The notes beneath the pieces were generated by a model, which worked only from the letters and a program-made list of their open reading frames with translations, was not told where the DNA came from and did not search any database. From a virus, in IMG/VR virus record IMGVR_UViG_3300027712_000037, positions 1-56,111 of that record: a stretch of DNA of 56,111 bases; one strand, given 5' to 3'. Shown here piece by piece: positions 50,584-56,111 of the stretch; the stretch's first letter is position 1; each line of letters opens with the position of its first letter. A program made the position numbers and the translations under genes.

Positions 50584-50850
50584 CTAAGTAAACTTTAATA
50601 AAAACATGACATATTTTTTTTCATCCACTACTTCGTAACCATCAGTAATTTTTCCACCCATTAGGTGCATTTTAATGCCATATACATTTGTTATATATTC
50701 TTCAAATTCATATGCGTCAAAATTTGTTTTATCAGCAAGATATTCTGCCCTGATTTTTTTAAGTGCGTTCCAATAATTCCAACGATTATTTCTACGGTCT
50801 ATTTCAGGATCGTCATCATCATAATCTTTAAAGGATTTAATTATTGTCAT
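50584..50850 (-). CDS. small protein, diverged FxLRW family member (88 aa)
   Basis: Acidic and tyrosine-rich (FKDYDDDDPEIDRRNNRWNY, then YEFEEYITNVYGIKMHLMGG), ending EVVDEKKYVMFLLKFT. The end matches the C-terminal F-x-L-R/K-W/F motif of the neighbouring tiny genes. It lies one base before the oxygenase gene and five after the next member. Function unknown. Confidence 0.65.
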   Translation of the reverse strand: MTIIKSFKDYDDDDPEIDRRNNRWNYWNALKKIRAEYLADKTNFDAYEFEEYITNVYGIKMHLMGGKITDGYEVVDEKKYVMFLLKFT

Positions 50851-50854
50851 AAAA

Positions 50855-51082
50855 TTAACTCCATTTCAACATAAACCAAGTAACATCACTTTCATTTTCA
50901 AAATGCCAAGTATACGAATCAAATTGATGTGGACCTCCCCAAAAAGTACACCAAGTGCCATTTCTATTCTTAATAGCGTCCCACCTAGGTCCAAATTGTT
51001 CAGTACACCATTGAGTAGCTTCCCAATGATTTGCCTTTTTAGTCAAAACCAAATGCCAATCTAATGTTGGTGATCCTCTCAT
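50855..51082 (-). CDS. small FxLRW family protein (75 aa)
   Basis: MRGSPTLDWHLVLTKKANHW, then EATQWCTEQFGPRWDAIKNR and an end WHFENESDVTWFMLKWS. The WCxxxFGxRWD segment recurs in the 81-aa member (WCRRNFGQRGDGWD). ATGA overlap with the PsiE-like gene upstream. Rich in Trp (8 residues). Confidence 0.68.
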   Translation of the reverse strand: MRGSPTLDWHLVLTKKANHWEATQWCTEQFGPRWDAIKNRNGTWCTFWGGPHQFDSYTWHFENESDVTWFMLKWS

Positions 51083-51477
51083 GATGAAAATTTACTACTC
51101 GATAATCTAATTAAAAACAAACTAATAGACAGTACCAAAGTAGCTCCAGCTAATATTAATACATTCATCATTTGTTCATGACCAATGGCTATTAAATCTA
51201 CCATGTGTCTTGTTAGTGCTGTAATAGCAATATATATCAGAAAACGCACTGGCATGTGATTAGTTTTAAAATAGATACCAACCATAGCACCAATTTCTAA
51301 ATAAATGAACAACAATAATAGATCATTTATATTAGCCCGATTTTGAGTAAACATCTCTAAAAAGCTAGTACCGGCGCTCCATACAGTAGCAGTACCAATA
51401 CCGAATAATGCTAGTCTATGAAATATGCCTACTAAGACATTTCCTATATTATCTACACGGTCTAATTGTTTTTCCAT
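51079..51477 (-). CDS. psiE: PsiE-like phosphate-starvation-inducible membrane protein
   Basis: About four transmembrane segments. The C-terminal part LLLLFIYLEIGAMVGIYFKT, then HMPVRFLIYIAITALTRHMV and a final ATLVLSISLFLIRLSS matches the PsiE family (YLEVGQMV...PVRF...YIAI pattern). PsiE is induced by phosphate starvation in enterics; its function is unknown. A phage copy could act in phosphate stress or membrane physiology. It interrupts the run of FxLRW genes and overlaps one by ATGA. Confidence 0.85.
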   Translation of the reverse strand: MEKQLDRVDNIGNVLVGIFHRLALFGIGTATVWSAGTSFLEMFTQNRANINDLLLLFIYLEIGAMVGIYFKTNHMPVRFLIYIAITALTRHMVDLIAIGHEQMMNVLILAGATLVLSISLFLIRLSSSKFSS

Positions 51478-51478
51478 T

Positions 51479-51673
51479 TTATCCCCATCTTAACATAAAC
51501 CAATTAGTATGGCTAGGTTCACGAAATGTCAACACCATACCTTCTCTAGGATGATAGCCTAATGTTTGCCAACACCATTCATCCATATCTTCAGTGGTAT
51601 CTCCATCAAAAAATTCATAGTCTCTTATGATGACTACTAGGCTGTCGGCTTGATTGGCTTTTAATAGTTTCAT
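51479..51673 (-). CDS. small FxLRW family protein (64 aa)
   Basis: Start ATG 51673, not the upstream TTG, because the ATG overlaps the upstream reading frame stop in the repeated seam. MKLLKANQADSLVVIIRDYE, then DMDEWCWQTLGYHPREGMVL, ends LTFREPSHTNWFMLRWG. Its last codons again place GGGG before the next start (51477). Function unknown. Confidence 0.65.
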   Translation of the reverse strand: MKLLKANQADSLVVIIRDYEFFDGDTTEDMDEWCWQTLGYHPREGMVLTFREPSHTNWFMLRWG

Positions 51674-51694
51674 CCCCATCTCAATATAAACCAA
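51669..51694. repeat. 26-bp seam repeat, copy 1
   Basis: Identical to 51952-51977. It encodes WFILRWG-stop on the minus strand and the start ATG of the next gene (51673). Repeat copies join the end of one cassette to the start of the next. Confidence 0.85.
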
Positions 51695-51723
51695 TTACAT
51701 AGAAGTTTAATTAATTCATCCAT
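51670..51723 (-). pseudogene. 17-codon remnant ending in the FxLRW motif
   Basis: The reading MDELIKLLCNWFILRWG lies mostly out of frame with the 81-aa gene, overlapping its end, and stops in seam copy 1. It looks like the 3' end of a lost paralogue; it could also be a tiny translated peptide. No ribosome-binding site is evident. Confidence 0.45.
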
Positions 51724-51956
51724 AATTCGTACATTGTAATAAGTTTACTAGACCAAATAGTTATTTGAACATGTTTAGTTCCAGCCATAAAATCCCAGCC
51801 GTCACCACGCTGTCCAAAATTTCTACGACACCATTGAATAATTTCTTTATGTTTGTCTTTAACGACAAATGTAATTCCTGTATGGTCTCGTGGATTTTTG
51901 TATTCTATCATGTCAACACATTCAATGATAGGTGATAAGTGATTAAATTCGTTCAT
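51711..51956 (-). CDS. small FxLRW-related protein with degenerate C-terminus (81 aa)
   Basis: Start ATG 51956 overlaps the previous stop (ATGA) inside seam copy 2. MNEFNHLSPIIECVDMIEYK, then KEIIQWCRRNFGQRGDGWDF and an end TIWSSKLITMYELWMN. The end aligns with the family (KLASWFILRWG) but lacks the consensus. A bona fide family end lies just downstream in another frame. Confidence 0.62.
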   Translation of the reverse strand: MNEFNHLSPIIECVDMIEYKNPRDHTGITFVVKDKHKEIIQWCRRNFGQRGDGWDFMAGTKHVQITIWSSKLITMYELWMN

Positions 51957-51977
51957 CCCCATCTCAATATAAACCAA
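51952..51977. repeat. 26-bp seam repeat, copy 2
   Basis: Identical to 51669-51694, 283 bp away. It covers the last codons and stop of the 70-aa gene and the start of the 81-aa gene. Confidence 0.85.
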
Positions 51978-52165
51978 CTTGCTAGTTTAGCATCTTTAAA
52001 AGTAAATTCACATTTTTTTGGAACTTCGCCTGTCATATAATCCCAAGTATTGTGAAAATACCTAAACTCATAATGCTCATTAGCAACCAATCCATGTGAT
52101 TTTAATTCACCAAGTATTAAACTAATTTCATTACTGGTTTTATTGTATACTGTAACAGTGTTCAT
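51953..52165 (-). CDS. small FxLRW family protein (70 aa)
   Basis: ATG 52165 overlaps the upstream stop (ATGA). MNTVTVYNKTSNEISLILGE, then HYEFRYFHNTWDYMTGEVPK and an end FTFKDAKLASWFILRWG, the clearest form of the family C-terminus. No membrane segment or known fold. Unknown function. Confidence 0.68.
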   Translation of the reverse strand: MNTVTVYNKTSNEISLILGELKSHGLVANEHYEFRYFHNTWDYMTGEVPKKCEFTFKDAKLASWFILRWG

Positions 52166-52410
52166 GACCAACGCAAAACAAACATTAAGTAGTCCCGCTC
52201 ATATCGAAATTTAAAATTGAATGTGTCATTGGTTATCATCCATCTAGCATGTCTTTCACACTTTTCAATGTGATTGTAAACCCAATCTATAATTGATTCA
52301 ATATATTTAAGTTCTTGCGGGACTGAGGTGTGTAATGGTAATTTACATTCATACCAACCTGGTTTACATTCTTCCCATTGTTTTAATGATTCAATGTTAT
52401 AATAGTGCAA
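52162..52410 (-). CDS. small FxLRW family protein (82 aa)
   Basis: MHYYNIESLKQWEECKPGWY, then SIIDWVYNHIEKCERHARWM and an end FKFRYERDYLMFVLRWS. It follows the protease gene after six bases. The mid-protein helix with W/Y and Cys, then beta strand, then FxLRW end is the pattern of the group. Confidence 0.66.
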   Translation of the reverse strand: MHYYNIESLKQWEECKPGWYECKLPLHTSVPQELKYIESIIDWVYNHIEKCERHARWMITNDTFNFKFRYERDYLMFVLRWS

Positions 52411-52416
52411 GATTAA

Positions 52417-54432
52417 TCAAAAGGTTTTTGTAAGTTTGAATCCTACAGCCATGTCATTTTGACCCAGTTGACCACGATAATTCTGCCGAGCCTCTACAAA
52501 TGCCATAGTGTTAAACTCCTTAGAGTTTTGAAACTTATGATAAACACCTGTTCTAAGTTCATGTACATCTGCGGCTAGGTTAACACTACTATTCTGAATG
52601 ATATTGAATGAACTATCCAATCCAACAGGGGCGACCAAATCAGCATTAGCACGGTAGACACTAACAGGTTGATATACCATAACACCAACAGTGTTGTTGA
52701 TATTTAGTTTTTGCTCAAGACCTGCGGTCCATGCGTAACTTAGGACACTTCCGATTTTCTGAATGTTTTCACTGTGCGAGTTGGTCTTTGTGATACCATG
52801 GATAAAATTAGCATACAGGTTAGTACCAGTGTCAAATGCTTTGTTCATCTCAACACCAGCAAACTGTGTAGTGCTGTTATTGTTTTTACCATCACCTACA
52901 AAACTACCTACACTATTACCCAACCAGGTGTTAGTTTCGTTAAAGAATCCACCTGAAAACTTAACACTAGTATCACCAAATTGTTTAGTGTAAGCCAGTT
53001 CCAACATCATAGGTGATGTTTCTAAAAAGTTTGTGGTGTCACGGTAAATGCTCATCTCATATGAGCCTACTTGTACATTGGTTCGGTCATAGTATGTATT
53101 GAACAATGTATAAGGGTTGTGTGACTCATAGGGCATCATTGCCTGATGAGGATTGAAAGGATCGTCTTTCTTGTGTGCGGTAAACGATTTTCCATTGAGA
53201 TAGAAATCACGCTCAAAACTATCCACTACCATGATGCCACTTAGTTTACCTGTGCTAGCACTACCAGTCGCCGTATAGACAAGTGGTCGTGCGCTAGCAA
53301 GAGTAGTGCCAGCCAATCGACCTGTAGTTGGAATACCAACTGAACCAACTGGGCTAGTTGCTTTATCAAGATCCATTAGACCTTGACCCATAGTGTATAG
53401 ACTGTAGCCAGGCAGATTCTTGTTAGCAGTAACAAGCAACAACCTTACAATGTTAGCACCTGTCATCTGTGGCCACATCTGATGAATTAGTGCGGCGCCA
53501 CCTGAAACAGCGGGTGCTGCCATAGATGTACCGGACATTGTAACCAATCCAGTTGGATTGATAGGAGTCTTAAGTCCAGTGCTAATAATGCTAGTACCGG
53601 GAGCCATTAGAAAAAAGTCATATGCCTTGTACTTATCTTGGCAAACTGAATTCACCATAACTTGGCATAGATGCGCCGCGCCATTGGTTGATGGCCCAAC
53701 TGTTTTGTTGGTAACACTGTTCCAATTGCCTGCAATAATCATTCGACCACCCAACAACAAATTACCATTTGCGTCAGTAGCAGTAGCCAATTGAGTAATA
53801 CTATTAGACCATGCTGTAGCCTCATTACCTGCGGCTACAACCATTACCATTTCACCTTTAGTAGCACTAGCCCATACCTTAGCATCAAAGTCATAGGGCA
53901 ATTTGCCAGTGTTAGTATAAGATGTTTTATAGATACCCGGGGCAATCAATACAGGGGTAATTGTGTTACGGCTAATAGGGAATGTAACGCTCATATTAGC
54001 AACATCAGCGCCTAAAGTTGCTGCCCAATTAGCGGCAGTAAGAACTGTTGATGTGTTCATAGCACCATTATCAGTAATTTTGCCAATAATCAAACTAGCA
54101 TCATACGCAACACCTTGAACACCTACACCATTTTTTGCTGCTGCTGCAATGCCAGCAACATGAGTACCATGACCAACGCGGTCAACTATAGTTTTACTAT
54201 TAGTAAAATCTTTAATAGCTAGGATTTTATTTTTAAACTCATCATTACTAGTATCGATACCGGTATCTAAAATAGCAATTACACTACCTTTACCTGTATA
54301 TCCACGTGCATATGCTCCACTGGCATTAATTAAAGGTAAAGTACGACTAAGAGAATATTCTGTAGTGGTTTGGGAGTAGGATAAACTAGAACAAGCCAGT
54401 GCTACACTTGCAACCAACATTTTAAATTTCAT
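52417..54432 (-). CDS. secreted subtilisin-like (S8) protease with C-terminal beta-barrel-like domain (671 aa)
   Basis: A signal peptide is plain: MKFKMLVASVALACSSLSYS, cleavage near residues 20-21. Catalytic triad: Asp56 in AILDTGID, His88 in GHGTHVAGIAA, Ser303 in SGTSMAAPAVSGG, with oxyanion Asn203 in VAAGNEA. After residue 390 the sequence becomes alternating beta strands with aromatics and ends MAVGFKLTKTF; a terminal Phe is usual in outer-membrane barrels, so an autotransporter layout is likely. It lies among FxLRW genes. In a phage this is unexpected; it may act on host surface or competitors, or came from a host. Start follows AAGGGTG. Confidence 0.85.
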   Translation of the reverse strand: MKFKMLVASVALACSSLSYSQTTTEYSLSRTLPLINASGAYARGYTGKGSVIAILDTGIDTSNDEFKNKILAIKDFTNSKTIVDRVGHGTHVAGIAAAAKNGVGVQGVAYDASLIIGKITDNGAMNTSTVLTAANWAATLGADVANMSVTFPISRNTITPVLIAPGIYKTSYTNTGKLPYDFDAKVWASATKGEMVMVVAAGNEATAWSNSITQLATATDANGNLLLGGRMIIAGNWNSVTNKTVGPSTNGAAHLCQVMVNSVCQDKYKAYDFFLMAPGTSIISTGLKTPINPTGLVTMSGTSMAAPAVSGGAALIHQMWPQMTGANIVRLLLVTANKNLPGYSLYTMGQGLMDLDKATSPVGSVGIPTTGRLAGTTLASARPLVYTATGSASTGKLSGIMVVDSFERDFYLNGKSFTAHKKDDPFNPHQAMMPYESHNPYTLFNTYYDRTNVQVGSYEMSIYRDTTNFLETSPMMLELAYTKQFGDTSVKFSGGFFNETNTWLGNSVGSFVGDGKNNNSTTQFAGVEMNKAFDTGTNLYANFIHGITKTNSHSENIQKIGSVLSYAWTAGLEQKLNINNTVGVMVYQPVSVYRANADLVAPVGLDSSFNIIQNSSVNLAADVHELRTGVYHKFQNSKEFNTMAFVEARQNYRGQLGQNDMAVGFKLTKTF

Positions 54433-54452
54433 ATAACACCCTTAATGAAAAA

Positions 54453-54677
54453 TTATTCCCAACGAAGCGAAAAGTAAATTGCGTCTTGACTATCAACAAA
54501 CAAAAAATCCATATAGTCTTGAGTTAGTGATGTTACATATTTAGATCCCGGTGTACCATAATTTTCAAGTGCCCAAATACAAACTTCATCCCAATCTGAT
54601 AATTCCATATTCTTACGCCAAGGAATGCGGACCTTGAATTTATAATCCGATTGCAATAAGTAATTCCTTAACATCAT
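54453..54677 (-). CDS. small FxLRW family protein (74 aa)
   Basis: MMLRNYLLQSDYKFKVRIPW, then LSDWDEVCIWALENYGTPGS and an end FLFVDSQDAIYFSLRWE. The start is uncertain: ATG 54677 or 54674, or a TTG at 54656 that has AAGGA eight bases upstream. It overlaps the zinc-finger gene and precedes the protease gene by 20 bases. Confidence 0.62.
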   Translation of the reverse strand: MMLRNYLLQSDYKFKVRIPWRKNMELSDWDEVCIWALENYGTPGSKYVTSLTQDYMDFLFVDSQDAIYFSLRWE

Positions 54678-55341
54678 TGACTACTTTTGGGTCGCGCCTG
54701 AATCTTAAAGTCCACTGCTCGGGACTTATGTAATCAATGATAAGTTTAACATGGTCTGGATTTATTGTATCTAGAAAATGGACACCTGACGCACTTTGGT
54801 ACAATAACCATGGGCTAATTTTCCCTTTTGTGACGGCATAGCAAATTTTATTTTTATTGCCATATCTTAAATAATCTTTATGTTGGATTCTTTCTATCTC
54901 GGCAAATTGCATAGTAGTTTCTACACTTCTATGAATAGCATCAAATGGATCTTCACTACGCAAGTATTCTATTAAAAATTTGGTATATACTACGTCAGAA
55001 CACCATTCATCAATTTTAATTTGATCTTTTAATAACCAATCTAAGTATCTACTTACATTGATAGCATTAATGTCGGTACAATATAAACCAAATTTTGAAA
55101 AAGCTGTATAATAAGGATTACGGATAAATTCTTCGTAGGTTTTATATTTTTTAGATGCACTATTTTTCTTATAGAATTCTATCCAAGCTTGAAAACCTAT
55201 TCTATTACTTTGTTTATCTTTTTCTAACCATCGATGTTTATATTCACATATATGTTTTAATACCGTGGTTTCACGAATAAACTCTCGTTTGCAAAATTCG
55301 CAACTAAATTTAGGTTTAGTCGTTTCCTCTGTCTTTTTCAT
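54640..55341 (-). CDS. C2H2-type zinc-finger phage protein (233 aa)
   Basis: N-terminal zinc finger FSCEFCKREFIRETTVLKHI, with C-x2-C and then H-x3-C or H-x5-H, followed by CEYKHRWLEKDKQSNRIGFQ and AWIEFYKKNSASKKYKTYEE. The C-terminal part has QWTLRFRRDPKVVNDVKELL. I recall such proteins in marine T4-like phages beside replication genes. Function unknown; DNA binding is plausible. ATG 55341 is chosen over TTG 55350. Overlaps gp62 by 26 bases. Confidence 0.74.
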   Translation of the reverse strand: MKKTEETTKPKFSCEFCKREFIRETTVLKHICEYKHRWLEKDKQSNRIGFQAWIEFYKKNSASKKYKTYEEFIRNPYYTAFSKFGLYCTDINAINVSRYLDWLLKDQIKIDEWCSDVVYTKFLIEYLRSEDPFDAIHRSVETTMQFAEIERIQHKDYLRYGNKNKICYAVTKGKISPWLLYQSASGVHFLDTINPDHVKLIIDYISPEQWTLRFRRDPKVVNDVKELLIAIGL

Positions 55342-55906
55342 ACTGCTCAATATCCATGTCTGTTATTAATTGATTTAATACCTCTATATCTTCTATTTTA
55401 TAGTTAGGATATAGTTGACTAAGATATATTTTTCTTTTTTGATTGACCACAAAATCAGTAGCTAATTCTTGTAAAGTGTCTTTATTTAATTTAGGATATA
55501 TTTTTGCATAGTAGTCGTTAATATCTTTAACTTTAGCCGCTATTTTTAATTTACTAATACTAGGACTAATATTGGGAATCCATTGATGAAACTGTTTACC
55601 AAGACTCGGACTAGCAGCACAAAGCATTAGCCATTGTAATTTGGGATGTTTTTGCACATTTTCATTAAACATATATTTGTTGGCATAGTAATCAGTACTA
55701 CTAACATAATAATTTTGTAAATCTTTATTACCCTTAACCGCACTCATCCACATCAACAACATATAAGGAACAAATTTCTTTTGTTGTTCCTGAGTAAGCC
55801 TATCATAGTATCCATAGTCTTTTTTATCTAATGCAGCCAAAGCATTAAACAAATCAAAGTCATGGTTTTCAAATTTTTCGTCAATTGGAACTACAGATTT
55901 TTTCAT
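55316..55906 (-). CDS. 62: clamp-loader small subunit gp62
   Basis: Works with gp44 to load the gp45 sliding clamp. The alignment with T4 gp62 is visible by eye around KKFVPYMLLMWMSAVKGNKD, YYANKYMFNENVQKHPKLQW and LMLCAASPSLGKQFHQWIPN, which matches the MAAVPRGKRYGKW region of T4. Length 196 aa against 187 in T4. ATG 55906 overlaps the upstream stop as TAATG. Confidence 0.78.
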   Translation of the reverse strand: MKKSVVPIDEKFENHDFDLFNALAALDKKDYGYYDRLTQEQQKKFVPYMLLMWMSAVKGNKDLQNYYVSSTDYYANKYMFNENVQKHPKLQWLMLCAASPSLGKQFHQWIPNISPSISKLKIAAKVKDINDYYAKIYPKLNKDTLQELATDFVVNQKRKIYLSQLYPNYKIEDIEVLNQLITDMDIEQYEKDRGND

Positions 55907-56111
55907 TAGAATGATTGATTGTAATCTACTATTTCACAATTTCTACTAACTTCTTTTACAAAAAAAACACATCTGGGTTTATGCCCATCTTCAATAGGTA
56001 CACAAAGAAACTGTCCGTTTTTTAATCTAGGAGCATACCAAGTTACATCATGATATACATCTATAATTTCAATTGGTTGAAATGATGGTCTAAATGAACT
56101 TAATGGATTAA
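55906..56111 (-). CDS. unknown protein, C-terminal fragment (start beyond window)
   Basis: An open frame entering from the right edge, ending in TAA that overlaps the gp62 start. About 67 residues are visible: FRPSFQPIEIIDVYHDVTWY, then APRLKNGQFLCVPIEDGHKP and RCVFFVKEVSRNCEIVDY. It does not look like the C-terminus of clamp loader gp44, which usually precedes gp62. Identity unknown. Confidence 0.55.
   Translation of the reverse strand, partial: NPLSSFRPSFQPIEIIDVYHDVTWYAPRLKNGQFLCVPIEDGHKPRCVFFVKEVSRNCEIVDYNQSF

Noticed and set aside
51711-51956. Simple sequencing frameshift in the 81-aa gene
   Set aside because: Its own end (KLITMYELWMN) aligns with the family end without any shift, so a remnant of another paralogue explains the downstream frame as well.

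Overview
The window is about 56 kb of an AT-rich, densely packed genome of a T4-like contractile-tailed phage (myovirus). The order-independent but unmistakable T4 set is present: tail sheath gp18, tail tube gp19, a tube-like baseplate protein (gp54/gp48 type), neck proteins of gp13, gp14 and gp15 type, head-completion nuclease gp4, a probable small terminase gp16, replicative helicase gp41, primase gp61, clamp-loader small subunit gp62, dNMP kinase gp1 and a gp31/GroES-like co-chaperonin. Genes abut or overlap by ATGA/TAATG junctions, and many are preceded by the T4 late-promoter core (G/C/T)ATAAATA. The protein style (long low-complexity virion proteins, MazG, IscA, PsiE, SGNH proteins, 2OG oxygenase) resembles marine and freshwater T4-like phages of Gram-negative bacteria. 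I cannot name the host. Large terminase, portal, major capsid protein and DNA polymerase gp43 are not in this window, so it is a fragment. No tRNA, CRISPR array, integrase or insertion sequence was seen.

Layout. 1-2.9 kb (minus): Bax-inhibitor-1-like membrane protein, co-chaperonin, small conserved phage proteins and the front piece of a split DnaE-like polymerase. 2.9-11.2 kb (minus): virion or fibre proteins, including a 1283-residue collagen-like Gly-X-Y protein and a GH19 endolysin. 11.3-21.4 kb (minus): core-like proteins, gp16, gp4, tail tube and sheath; the 1286-residue sheath is about twice T4 length. 21.5-26.8 kb: nucleotide metabolism (dNMP kinase, MazG), gp13, two SGNH proteins and an early gene behind a consensus sigma70 promoter. 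26.9-30.4 kb (plus): gp14, gp15 and a Nudix hydrolase. 30.4-38.8 kb: holin-like protein, structural proteins, a glycosyltransferase-like protein and a 1585-residue fibre with two seven-bladed YVTN propellers. 38.9-45.6 kb (minus): PD-(D/E)XK nuclease, third SGNH protein, IscA, core-like proteins and a KxDG nucleotidyltransferase-like protein. 45.7-48 kb: helicase and primase. 48-56 kb: a structural protein, then an early-looking accessory region with the rear piece of the split DnaE, a 2OG oxygenase, an array of tiny proteins sharing a C-terminal FxLRW motif, PsiE, a secreted subtilisin with a possible outer-membrane barrel, and gp62.

Regulation is the second theme. Late promoters precede most structural genes. 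Several sit exactly where transcription should begin on the A of the start codon, predicting leaderless mRNAs; two extended -10 promoters show an equivalent spacing. At four genes a promoter core lies within or beside an inverted repeat whose downstream arm holds or abuts the ribosome-binding site or start codon. This is the arrangement known from T4 genes whose read-through transcripts are translationally silent while locally started transcripts are active. The most unusual features are the polymerase split at its catalytic motif, the FxLRW cassette array with a 26-bp repeated gene-junction seam, the secreted protease, and the recurring hairpin/promoter arrangement.
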